Assembly (NCBI RefSeq): GCF_019649055.1
Contig: NW_026570244.1
Location: 310,001 to 374,000 of the forward strand
Reading direction: 5' to 3'
DNA length: 64,000 bases
From: Paramacrobiotus metropolitanus
Lineage: Eukaryota > Tardigrada > Eutardigrada > Parachela > Macrobiotidae
Position numbers and translations under genes: made by a program. Shown here piece after piece: positions 10,968 through 19,882 of the stretch; the first letter of the stretch is position 1; every line of letters begins with the position of its first letter. Below the pieces are notes generated by a model, which made no database searches, was not told where the DNA came from, and saw only the letters and a program-made list of their open reading frames with translations.

Positions 10968-11680
10968 CGACCTTGGGCGTTTCCCGGGGAGTTACTCCTA
11001 GCCGGCCCATTGTTGGGTGGCGTCGAGTTCAGTGACTGACGGGGCGGCAACGGTTCTCTGTATGCCGGGGAACCTTGTTGGTTCCCACCGCCATTCCTGC
11101 GGTTTCCGTCGTTTCCCCGCCCGGGCGACCGGTTTCCGTTGTCGGGGCTACTTGAGCCACCAGCCTGTTGCTGGCGAAGGCGTGGCGGTGGCACGACGTC
11201 CTTCCAGAATGGATTGGCCGAGCCAACCGGGCCTTGGGTCGAGTATCGGCGGTACCAGTCATCGTACCACCGAAGGTTCGGATTGTTATCCGAGCCATAT
11301 ATGCAGCGCGACTCATCACGATTATTGAACATGCAGTGCCTGCACCTGAAGGTCTTGTCCTTCGTCCACTGGAAGAAGGCTGCCTCCATTTTGTTGACAT
11401 AGGTTGTTCCTTGCCGAGCACTTTGTTGTGCTTGGGGAGGTCGGTTGCCTTGTGGGCCGCCGCCTCCGCCGCGGTTAGGGAAGTTTCCACGGCCACGATT
11501 CCCGCCGCCGCGTCCTCTTCCGCGACCATAGCCTCCGCCGCCGTATCCCTGTGTAGGATACTGTCCGTATGCGGAGTACCCCTGGTTGGAGTTCTGTCCG
11601 TAGCCAAAACCTGTGTTGTTTTGGTTACCGCCCGAGCTATAACCTGGGCCGCCGTAGTTGTTTAACGGGGGCTCCAGTTC
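10964..11680 (-). CDS. Gly-rich, zinc-knuckle nucleocapsid-like segment of Gag
   Basis: The open frame running from about 11680 down to the TGA at 10964..10966 encodes a Gly/Tyr/Asn/Gln-rich and RGG-like stretch (11460..11670), then one Cys cluster (TFRCRHCMFNN, Cys again eleven residues on) and a Pro/Asn/Gly-rich tail. This suits an RNA-binding nucleocapsid of low complexity. It joins the Gag domain ORF only through a frameshift near 11665..11680. The stop overlaps the protease ATG by four bases. Confidence 0.65.
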   Translation of the reverse strand, partial: ELEPPLNNYGGPGYSSGGNQNNTGFGYGQNSNQGYSAYGQYPTQGYGGGGYGRGRGRGGGNRGRGNFPNRGGGGGPQGNRPPQAQQSARQGTTYVNKMEAAFFQWTKDKTFRCRHCMFNNRDESRCIYGSDNNPNLRWYDDWYRRYSTQGPVGSANPFWKDVVPPPRLRQQQAGGSSSPDNGNRSPGRGNDGNRRNGGGNQQGSPAYREPLPPRQSLNSTPPNNGPARSNSPGNAQGR

Positions 11681-12461
11681 CAGGTGCCGGGGGGTTCAGA
11701 TTCGCTGCTGCCGCGCCCGCCCAGGTTTGTTGTTGGACTGGTGCTTGTTGCGCCGGTGGCGTCGGCGCCGGACTCAGTTGTCCGTACTGTGCCGTCGGGG
11801 TTTGGTATCCTGGCATCATATGCGGCTGATATCCGGTCTGTTGCGGTATCGCCGGAGGTGCTGCTGGGGCAGGCGCAGGTGTCGCTGCCCGGACTCTTGC
11901 GTAGTCGCCGTCACGTGATTTGCGCACCTCGTACATTTCCTTGCCGTTGACAAAGTCCCGCAGGTAGTCGCGGAACTCGATCGGCGTTGCTGGCATCCTG
12001 ATTTCCAGGGCCTCCCGTAGTTTGGGCTCATGGATATTCTCCTTGAGGTGGTATAGGATTATCTTGTCAGTGATTGTTGGGACTTGGGATTTCATGAACA
12101 TCATCGCGTCGTAGTACTGTTCCGGTGTTTCTTCGCCGAAACGGAATATTCGTTTATTAATTCGGGATATCATGTTCACTTCCTTATTCTTTTCCTCAAA
12201 TCGGTGCTCGAATTTGGTCAGCCATAGAGTGACTGGCCATCCGCCGAGTGGTTCTCCAGCGGCTTCGAGGGTATGCCAATGCTCCGCTTGGCCATCTAGT
12301 TGGGCTACCAAGTCGGCCATGAAAGTCTGATCGTCCTCGTACCACTGTTGGGCTTGACGATACAGGCTTCGAATCTGTTTAAGCCACCCATGAAGTTTGG
12401 TGTGGTCACCGTCGAACGGCGGTAAGGGTTGCCGACGTCCGTGGGCTATTGCTCGTACCAA
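11637..12461 (-). CDS. Retrotransposon Gag (capsid-type) domain
   Basis: A typical retrotransposon Gag domain: an FDGD start, LHGWLKQIRSLY, a WP..LWLTKFEHRF block and a YYDAMMFMKSQVP region, then a short basic stretch and an Ala/Pro/Gln-rich tail. About 275 codons. The frame opens without an ATG at its left end; translation must come from the overlapping upstream frame (12446..13351) by a shift near 12455, or the two were one frame before an indel. It forms the virus-like particle shell in this family. Confidence 0.85.
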   Translation of the reverse strand: MVRAIAHGRRQPLPPFDGDHTKLHGWLKQIRSLYRQAQQWYEDDQTFMADLVAQLDGQAEHWHTLEAAGEPLGGWPVTLWLTKFEHRFEEKNKEVNMISRINKRIFRFGEETPEQYYDAMMFMKSQVPTITDKIILYHLKENIHEPKLREALEIRMPATPIEFRDYLRDFVNGKEMYEVRKSRDGDYARVRAATPAPAPAAPPAIPQQTGYQPHMMPGYQTPTAQYGQLSPAPTPPAQQAPVQQQTWAGAAAANLNPPAPGTGAPVKQLRRPRL

Positions 12462-13351
12462 AGCGACGTGTGCTGGGTTTGTTCCAGGGGAATCGGATTT
12501 GCCGCCGGTGCAGCTTGTTGTGCAGCCGGGGCGGGTGGCGGGTTGGCGTATGGCATGTGACCTTGTTGGTCATCATACGCTTCCTGTTGATAGGCATCAT
12601 CGTCATGCCCGTCGTATCCGTCCTGTTGCGGATACCGAGCCTGAGCCTGGTCTACGTGACGAGGCTGCTGTGGCTGTCCTCCATACTGGTTCTGCGGTGG
12701 AGGTGGCGCTCGATTTTGTCTCGGCGCTTGCGGATAGAATTCACTCGGTTGGTCGTAGACTCTTCCGTACCGGTTGGGCTGTGTTCCCTGATCCGGCATC
12801 CGACCTTGTGTAGGTCGGTGTGGAGGCCTCCGGCCCTGTTGGTGGGGGCTGTCTTCTCCATTTCGTCTGCTCTGCTGCTGGTCGGCCGTGTTGAATGACC
12901 CAGCTCGCCCGCGTTCCGAGTCGGACTGCGGGTTCTGACGGAGTAGGTTCGGATTGGAATTCGTCCGTGGTGGGCGATATGCTTCCGTGCCAGGTCTTGG
13001 CGGCTGGATTGGGAGACGTTCGGCGTCCGTTGTCCGATCTCCTCTGGCATTAGGTACTGGCGCGTACGTTGTTGTCCGCGTCGCGTACGAGGTGCTGGTA
13101 TATGCACCGGCCGACGTTGTTGTCGCCACATTCGTTGTTGGCACTCGTGGTGCCGCGGTTGACGTATTGTGTTCCGGTTCCGGAGCACTTGGTACGATTG
13201 GTGGTTGTGGGATTGGTCCTACACTTGGGTCGGTTGTTACGACTCCGACGAAGTAGGAGGTGTTGTTCTCCTTCTTCGCCATTTCTTGGGTCGGGTTAAT
13301 TCCCCACAGGATGTCACTGATTGTTCGTGACGGCTGGTGATCCTGTGCCAT
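12446..13351 (-). CDS. Gln/Pro/Asn-rich N-terminal Gag-like ORF
   Basis: ATG at 13349..13351, about 301 codons, highly rich in Gln, Pro, Asn, Tyr and Thr with no recognisable fold. The N-terminus (TISDILWGINPTQE) looks ordered. It overlaps the Gag-domain ORF by 16 bases and probably forms its disordered N-terminal extension. No family recognised. Confidence 0.55.
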   Translation of the reverse strand: MAQDHQPSRTISDILWGINPTQEMAKKENNTSYFVGVVTTDPSVGPIPQPPIVPSAPEPEHNTSTAAPRVPTTNVATTTSAGAYTSTSYATRTTTYAPVPNARGDRTTDAERLPIQPPRPGTEAYRPPRTNSNPNLLRQNPQSDSERGRAGSFNTADQQQSRRNGEDSPHQQGRRPPHRPTQGRMPDQGTQPNRYGRVYDQPSEFYPQAPRQNRAPPPPQNQYGGQPQQPRHVDQAQARYPQQDGYDGHDDDAYQQEAYDDQQGHMPYANPPPAPAAQQAAPAANPIPLEQTQHTSLWYEQ

Positions 13352-13373
13352 GGACGTCCGGTATGAAGGCGGT

Positions 13374-14148
13374 TCAACTCGGGTTTGTTCCCGGTATGGG
13401 GGAAGTTCGACCTGGCTTTGTTTCAGGTGTTTCTTCTCCTCCCTCAGGCACCGTGTTTTGCCTCATCATTTCCGTGAGGTTACGGGCGGCTTGTTCGCCG
13501 AATTCATACAGCTCGGCTTCGCGAGCCTCCAGGTAAAGGATACGACTGTGTTGCGCCTCGTTCACCTTCTGAGCCTCATTCAGGCTATACTCCAGTTGAG
13601 CTCGGAGTTTATGTTCCTCCTTAAGGACTTTGTTCAGTCAATGGACCTGGTCGGCTAGCTGTGCGTTTGCTTCTACCAAGTCGACATCGGCTGTCCTTTG
13701 GTTTGGAAAGCCCATGTCCCGAGCGTTCGCGTCGATGAACCGGCGCCCCATTCTGGTAAAGAGAAGGTCAATTTCCGACTCGAGCTCGTCGGTTCGTTGC
13801 GTCAGCCGGTCGATCCACCACATATCTATCGACTTCGCCTCGATAGACTTCGGATTCTTCGCTAGCCTGTTGGAGTTGCTGGTGGAACGCTCCTGCTGCC
13901 GTTTCCGATTCGACCAGAGCCGCTTGCACTTCGGCCAATTCCTTTTTGGCCTCTTCGAGGGCTTTGTGCGCCTCGTCGAGTTCACCCTTAGTTACGGCGA
14001 CGGCTGCTGTTGACCGTTCCAGTTTATCGGTTAGTATAGCGACTTGGTCGTCTTCGTATCGGCACGGTAGTTTAGCTCGTTTCAGTATGGCGTTGAGCCG
14101 GTCGATTTCCCTTTGTTGGGCGGCGATGCCTTTGTTAGCATTCACCAT
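13374..14148 (-). pseudogene. Coiled-coil Gag-like ORF, frameshifted
   Basis: The frame starting at ATG 14146..14148 gives a strongly heptad-like, Glu/Lys/Ala-rich coiled coil; it overlaps the stop of the upstream Pro/Thr-rich ORF. Coiled-coil coding continues in a second frame (13638..13985) and a third (13374..13565), so at least two frameshifts and a stop near 13637 interrupt it. The most natural reading is one coiled-coil segment leading into the Gln/Pro-rich ORF. No enzyme motif is present. Confidence 0.55.
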
Positions 14149-15560
14149 TTCGCGTTCCCATTTGCTCCGTTCGAGCCGATGGGTATCCTCCGAGTTCCGG
14201 AATGTCCTTCCGCCGAGTCGACAATTTTCTCTGCCAAAACGATCTGAGTGATCAGTTTATGGCGTCTTGCTCGAAGTCGGTCAACATCTGAGATTTTCTC
14301 AGGCGGTGTAGCCGCGATCCACTTCTTGGCCGTGTATTCGAGTGCGCTGGCTTGACAGCCAAGGCTGGCCTTGTCTGACTTCGGTGGCGTCGTGAAGAAT
14401 CCGTCCGCACTGCTCGGTCTTGACGCAATTGTTGCGTCAAAGACTTCGTTTGTCGGTGACGGAGTGCTACCGAGTTCGCCTATTTCGAACATTGGTGGTG
14501 ACGATCTGAGCGTTAGGTCGACGGGTCGACTTTGTGTCGCCTTAGTCGACTTCACCGTTTGTTGAGCTTCCGTTGCTCGGGTCGACTCGCGTCCGGTTGG
14601 CGAAGGTCGGTTCAACGGTGAAATACCTCGTTCGTTGGGTGCCGGTATATTAGTCGGCGATCCGGCTGGGTGAGGGCCGCTTCGTGGCGGTACCTCGGAA
14701 TCTTCCGTTCCACTTGGTATTTTGGTCGACTGGACGGCCACATCCGACTTTGTGTTGGTTAATTGCCGTTCCGGGCTAGTCGGTTGCCTGTTGCCGACTT
14801 CCTTCCGTGGATCCACCGTGGTCGGTTTCGACTGACCGATCTTCATGATTGGTGAAATCCTTGCGGCCTGTGTGGTCGGCTGGACGTTGCCGACTTCTGT
14901 TGTCGGCTTTTCTATTCCGGTCGAGGTCGGTTGTTCGACCTCCCGGGTTTGTGGCAGGTCGGCCTGCTGTTGTTCGACTTCTTTTGCTAACGGTTGGTCG
15001 ACCGTTTGTTGGTCGGCCACCGTAGTCGGTTGTTGTTCACCGACTCCCTTGGTCAGAGATTTTCGCTCGATCTGTGTGGTCGGCGATTTTCGTCCGACCT
15101 GGTTAGTCGGCATATCCATGTTGGGTGAGGTCGGCTTCGGCACTCCTACCGTCCTGTTGGGTGATTGCCGTCCGAGCTCGGTTGCCTTTGTGACTACCGA
15201 GTCTTGAGCTCTGTGTGAGATCGACTCCAGGTCGGCATGGGACAATGTGGTCCCTCCCTGCAGCTGTTCCACATCCCCCCCGGTCGGGTGGGACGGGGCT
15301 GCTATGTCAGCTGGGGCTTCCAGGAATGTTTTATCCCTGGCGTCCTCGAAACTGTCGCCCGAGGTCGGATTCGAGTCGGCAAGGAGGATCCGTTCGTTAC
15401 GTCTCTCCTTTGCTTCGGCCGACTTGGTCGAGTCGGTGGAGGACGGCTGACTTTTGTCTTGACCGGCGTACCGAAGTGAGTACTTCCCGGTCATGTTTGC
15501 ACGTCGAGAATAGTCCGTGCTGAACTTTCTCGCGTACTCGTTCTCTCGAGAGTTCGACAT
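14142..15560 (-). CDS. Pro/Thr/Ser-rich 5' accessory ORF of the giant gypsy element
   Basis: From the first ATG (15558..15560) the ORF has about 472 codons; the open frame extends upstream to 15689 without another ATG. It is dominated by Thr, Pro, Ser, Gln and Lys with repeated short motifs (PTTQ, PTTE, QPTT, RKSPTT), and its last 60 residues look folded and charged. It ends at TGA 14142..14144, overlapping the next ORF's ATG. I do not recognise it. Its position, first in the transcript, suggests a Gag-like leader protein; most gypsy elements lack anything like it. Confidence 0.55.
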   Translation of the reverse strand: MSNSRENEYARKFSTDYSRRANMTGKYSLRYAGQDKSQPSSTDSTKSAEAKERRNERILLADSNPTSGDSFEDARDKTFLEAPADIAAPSHPTGGDVEQLQGGTTLSHADLESISHRAQDSVVTKATELGRQSPNRTVGVPKPTSPNMDMPTNQVGRKSPTTQIERKSLTKGVGEQQPTTVADQQTVDQPLAKEVEQQQADLPQTREVEQPTSTGIEKPTTEVGNVQPTTQAARISPIMKIGQSKPTTVDPRKEVGNRQPTSPERQLTNTKSDVAVQSTKIPSGTEDSEVPPRSGPHPAGSPTNIPAPNERGISPLNRPSPTGRESTRATEAQQTVKSTKATQSRPVDLTLRSSPPMFEIGELGSTPSPTNEVFDATIASRPSSADGFFTTPPKSDKASLGCQASALEYTAKKWIAATPPEKISDVDRLRARRHKLITQIVLAEKIVDSAEGHSGTRRIPIGSNGANGNAKW

Positions 15561-15960
15561 TGTTGTCGAGTCGGGTCGGCTCTGGTAGAGCCTTGAAGGT
15601 TTTATGAGTAAGAAAGAGGAAGTCGAACAATCTTCTGTTTGAAGATGTTCGGTAAAATCAAGAACGTCTTTTGGTTCAGGAACTTCCAAGGGTCAGGACC
15701 GTCCGGTGAAATGTTGTTGTTGTTGTTGATGTGTCTGTTGGTGACTCAGTACACAGGGTATTAATATACAGTACTATGGTATAGTACAGTACGTAATAGT
15801 AGTACGGTGTAGTACGTCCTATGTTACTGTGCTGACCAGTGTGACGTAACAGGTTAAGTGGTCTTGCACTTCTGCCTACGTCACAGAATGCGAGCCGCGT
15901 GCAAAAGTTTAAAAAAATGATGATTCACCCTATGTTAGGCTATGGGATCTTTCCCCTGCA

Positions 15961-16035
15961 CGCTGATTGGCTGCCTCTTAAGTACTGATAAGCGGTCGTT
16001 ATGACGTCACAAGGAAGCTCGAGAATTTTCGCGCT
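15961..16035 (-). promoter_or_regulatory. Candidate promoter elements of the giant element
   Basis: On the minus strand, upstream of the first ORF, lie a CCAAT box (complement of 15965..15969), a perfect CRE palindrome TGACGTCA (16002..16009) and an AGAATTTTC heat-shock-like half-site pair (16022..16030). Related GTGACGTAAC and TACGTCACAG sites occur at 15841 and 15880. The cluster fits an LTR U3 or internal promoter, but the LTR limits are not established. Confidence 0.35.
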
Positions 16036-16480
16036 ATTTTCCGTCAGAAAAACAATTATTTTTGGTCGGCTAGAAGGTTTATCTAGTCGGATTTTAAAGT
16101 TTTTAACCGTTAGAAATTAATTTTATTAATTAAGAAAATTTTCTGATGGTCGAAAGACCGTCAAAAATCGAAATGAAGAGAATTTCCGACCTGTTGCCGG
16201 TTAGGCTTTGTCTAACTGTCTAGACAGGTTCGTTGACCTAGCAGGTCGGTTCTCGACCAAAAGCAAAATTCCGAGTCGGTTTCTCCGTCGAAAATTACTT
16301 TTCCACCGTTAAAAAGTTTAAATCTACGGCTAGAAATAGTTTTCTACCGCTGGAAAGTGAAAAGCCGACCTAGTTTCGGCTAAAATCGACCTAGAACCGT
16401 TACTTTACCAGTGTCGGTGTCGGTGTCGGTTCCGCTTGATTTCCTCCGTCCGAGCTGAAATCCGCGAATAAAGTTGCGGG
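16036..16480 (-). other. Noncoding GTCGG-rich leader with short hairpins
   Basis: No ORF of note. It shares the GTCGG enrichment of the coding part (seven copies in 16061..16440, three in tandem at the right end). Hairpins: GATGGTC-GAAA-GACCGTC (16145..16162), a CTGTCTAGACAG palindrome (about 16217..16228), and GGTCG-GTTCT-CGACC near 16243..16257. It likely belongs to the element's LTR or packaging leader. Confidence 0.4.
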
Positions 16481-16591
16481 TCGCTGTTCAAAGCGAAGGT
16501 CCCCGTATAATTGGATTAATCCTATCGCGTTGCAGGCTCTCGTTCGAGTCTGGTCCGTCAGTTGGGAGAAGTCCGTGCTGTTGGGAAAGTG

Positions 16592-16734
16592 CTCTTCAAT
16601 GTGGAAGAGACCAAGAAAACTGTGCTCACCAGCTGGGCAAGAATCACTTCAGTGATCCCCGTTATTATTCAGCTGTAAGACGATGCGATCTGTGTGATCG
16701 ACAGTCAATGCAGAGATTGCTTCAGCAATCTCTG
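16592..16734. repeat. Run of four short perfect hairpins
   Basis: Hairpins at 16592..16609 (6-bp stem), 16643..16656 (6-bp stem, TC loop), 16686..16700 (CGATC-TGTGT-GATCG) and 16711..16734 (11-bp perfect stem, TC loop). They are spaced about 30-50 bases apart. No ORF crosses them convincingly. Confidence 0.6.
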
Positions 16735-16740
16735 ACAGTG

Positions 16741-17357
16741 ACTGAAAAGGGTTCCAAACGAGTTCTCCGTGAATGAAGCCTTCACCGTCTCCTCAAAGAT
16801 TCCGAAAGATCGAAAACCGTAAGATGCTGCTACCATGTAACAGACAAGCACGAGGAGATCACGAGTGATGCTTTATTGACAAATAAAGGGAACAATGCTG
16901 CGTAATAGCAGGGAAAGCAAGAACAAAAGCACTGATGGCTAAATAGCAAGTGATGCTAAGTGGGTTCTTGAGCGTCTGTGAAGGCGTGAAAGGAGCAACT
17001 GGCGGCAAGCACGTGCTGTGTGCCATCAGCTGTCTGATGATGCGCAGACTGGACTCAATCCAACGCGAGCGTATGAACGCTGAGTCATACTGCGAAAGAG
17101 GGACGAGAGAGCAAGTATGCTCAGTGTGTGCGCCGCGTATATCCGCTTCAGCGGATGAGTGCAGTGCAGCAGCACACGTACGTACAGCGAGAGAGGCGAT
17201 AACGGCAAGCATGAGTGCCAGTACGTCCAGTGTGGACCGTACGCACCAGGCGCAGTCGTGGGCCTCTGACAAACTATCATCTAAAAAATTACGTACATAA
17301 AAATTGTAGACTTCAAGTTCTATCAGTAGCAGCTGAAAATTCTTGTTTTAAGCTGAT
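16741..17357. other. No gene recognised
   Basis: Only short ORFs without recognisable content on either strand. The sequence is moderately GC-rich around 17000..17260. Confidence 0.5.
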
Positions 17358-17460
17358 CTTGCCGCAGCCAGGCTCAGCAAGTTGTATTCTACAGAATACA
17401 ACTAGAAAATGCACGCTGGCGTGCATTGACAGACCGAAGCGTAGCTGCTGGAAAAGCTAC
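17358..17460. repeat. Second run of consecutive hairpins
   Basis: Four inverted repeats nearly touch: an imperfect one at 17358..17381, a perfect 11-bp stem with AC loop at 17380..17403, a perfect 9-bp stem with TG loop at 17408..17427, and GTAGCT/AGCTAC at 17441..17460. Confidence 0.6.
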
Positions 17461-18635
17461 TTTATTGGTAATAGTTTGATTTAACTTATTCTGTAATATT
17501 TTGTTTTGTGTTCGGACTATTGGCAATTACCATTTAGCTGTCACTGAACAACAGTATCTTACGTCTGTACGAAAGCACCATACAAAAGTCCGCTTGGACA
17601 AGTGCAGGGTACAGTACAGTATTTCCGAAACGAACTTCCGTAACGGACGTTGAGTCGGCCAAGTTTACCTTTGCCGCCCGTTTGTCTTTGCCTTTACAGT
17701 CTTCTCAATTACCTTGCCGTTATCAATGACCTTTTGCATGACAGAATACCGTTAAACACCATTACCGCTTGTGAACTTTACTGGCGCAGTTCTGCATTGT
17801 ACAAGAGACGCAAATCAAAATGTTAAGAATGCCGCTTACTGTATATACTGCCTACCGAATTCAGTGCCTCAAACTAATTAAAAAGTTACTGTAATTAATA
17901 ATTTGTTTAAAACAGTTACTTAAGGTGAGTTGCTACCCGAATAACGCTACCCGCTATTTTTAATTACACAGAAACCGATAGAGAAAAATCATTTCTCTAT
18001 CAGCCGATGTATTTATGGTCTTTAGCAAAAAATCGGGTAAAACTGAATGTTTAAAAAACACTCCTGGGCCAAAAGTTTTCGACACGGCTTTCCTAAGTTT
18101 CCTTACTGCGCGGCTGATGAGGTATCTCTGTTCTGAGTGGAGGCAAATGTGCTGCCCATAATCACGACAGACACACGATGCTGTTAGCGGCAGCAAATGT
18201 TTGTATAAGAATTTATCTTGAATGATCAGGTAGAAAGAACAATGAAATTTATGGCTGTTATCGGGCGCATCACCATTTACCACTGGCGCTTGAGTGATAG
18301 AGAACATTCCTGCTCGGCTGAGAGCCTGAGACAATACGTGACCTGACGGGACCAGATTTATACAACAGAAAGCACATCACTCGCACCAAGTATAATCCTG
18401 CGATGCCTTACATAAAATACTTAATTTCTCAATTATATAAAAGTTGATCAAATAACTCAGCGTTTTCTCCGATTTTAAGTTTTATTGCTCCATCATGTAG
18501 AGTAAATTCCCATACACATTCTGAACCAAAATAAAGATTGTTTGAGTAAATTCACAGAGTTATACGTAGTTTAAATTATTTGAAAATTCGCTCCATATGT
18601 GTTTTCTAAGTTAACATAATCATATTGGTTCAGAA
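17461..18635. other. AT-rich intergenic DNA, nothing recognised
   Basis: Only short ORFs that match no family I know; no tRNA-like or repeat structure seen. Confidence 0.5.
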
Positions 18636-19473
18636 TGGTGGAGGTCAATTACATTTGGGTAACCGTTGCGCGTCGGGTAACGGGGAAACGCGTAAAAAGT
18701 GTGACGTAACAGCGCGTAATCAAGCAAACATTCTGATTGGTGATCGCGAAATCTGGGATGGGTTTTTGGCTTACTTGTCCGCGTAAGCGTTGCGCTTCGA
18801 CGTCGAAGCGCAACCATTACCCAAACTTCTTACGCGCACCGATCAGCAAATTTCTGAAGTTCTGAAAAATTTTAGTTGTTGGCTTGACGCACAAGATTAT
18901 TTCTCTTTAGAAGTTGTTGTGCTTATTATTGTTTACGATTTTATTTGGGGTATAATTATCATCATCATATCGAGATCGCATTGCTGAACACAAGTGCTGT
19001 TGGTTGTAATTATTTTTTATCACGTGCTGTGCCATTATGACATCTCGTAAGAGGACGTCTCCGCGAAGAAGAAGAAGCGAGGACCCATAAAACCAAAGGT
19101 GGCTAATAGAGGCCTGCTCTGCTGCCACCTCAAGATCAGACTGATAATTTTTTTGTTACACTGTTTTTTTCGTCGGTGCCATACCAGAAAAATAACAAAA
19201 GATGATATTATGTTGCACACTCGTAATCCATAATTAAGTTCCAATGAGATTATGTACTGTTTTCATATCGAGAAAAGATCCACTCTGAATCACAGAGGAG
19301 CTGCATTAAACGATAACTTTTTTACATTTGGATGGTCAATTTCCACCCTGGCACGTAAACTTACTCGTCTTCTTATTTGCCATTTCATTTTTTGCTGACT
19401 CATTCGTAATTTTTTACGCGTTCCACTGTTACCCGTCGCGCAACGGTTACCCAAATGTAATTGACCTCCACCA
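18636..19473. mobile_element. Nonautonomous DNA transposon or foldback with 63-bp terminal inverted repeats
   Basis: The left end (18636..18698) and right end (19411..19473) are inverted copies of each other with few mismatches, starting TGGTGGAGGTCAATTACAT. No transposase ORF lies between. A third, inverted copy of part of the end (GCGCAACCATTACCCAAA) is at about 18808..18825, next to a 26-bp perfect palindrome at 18789..18814. No convincing target-site duplication is visible, so the superfamily is undetermined. Confidence 0.75.
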
Positions 19474-19882
19474 ATGTACAGTACTAGATGCGAGGTGTAC
19501 CACAATGGAACGTTTCATGAAGTTTGGGCAGATAGCTGAGTTATTTGACGCGTCTGAGTTTTAAACTTTTCTGAGTGATTTTACAAGAGCCGGTTATTGC
19601 GCGCACATTTTGAGTTTAAATCGGTATAGTTCAATGTTCTGAGCACTGAAAGCAATAACGAACACTATGGAAGTGTTCAGGAGCCCGTCATGGCTTTTTT
19701 TTCCTAGCAAGAGGGGTGCAAACGGGTAGAAATTCAGCCTAACGCTACCAGCTGCAAATTAAACGCCAGCCGGTCAGCGAATTGATCAATACTCTGTACA
19801 CCATTTATCCGCAAAATTTTTGATTCAAATGAACCTGCAATTAAATTTAATTTTATTTAGACATTTTAGCACGTCGTGGTAA

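Larger units (their letters stand above)
1..16480 (-). mobile_element. Giant Ty3/gypsy-like LTR retrotransposon, 3' end outside the window
   Basis: The element is read right to left. All retroviral-type domains appear in order: a Gag domain (11637..12461), a CxxC nucleocapsid segment, aspartic protease with DTGA, RT with YSDD, RNase H, integrase HHCC and core. At least 16 kb belongs to it, about twice or more the usual gypsy length, because accessory ORFs lie on both sides of gag-pol. The unit is bound together by one composition: the pentamer GTCGG (CCGAC on the coding strand) is strongly enriched from base 1 to about 16440 and then fades. No LTR pair can be shown, since the 3' LTR would lie before base 1; the right boundary is set where the GTCGG-rich leader ends and could be off by a few hundred bases. 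Multiple in-frame stops and frameshifts make this copy non-autonomous. Confidence 0.85.

Noticed and set aside
16859-17272. 137-codon minus-strand ORF with hydrophobic segments
   Set aside because: It lies between hairpin fields, has no recognisable domain and overlaps equally long ORFs in other frames.
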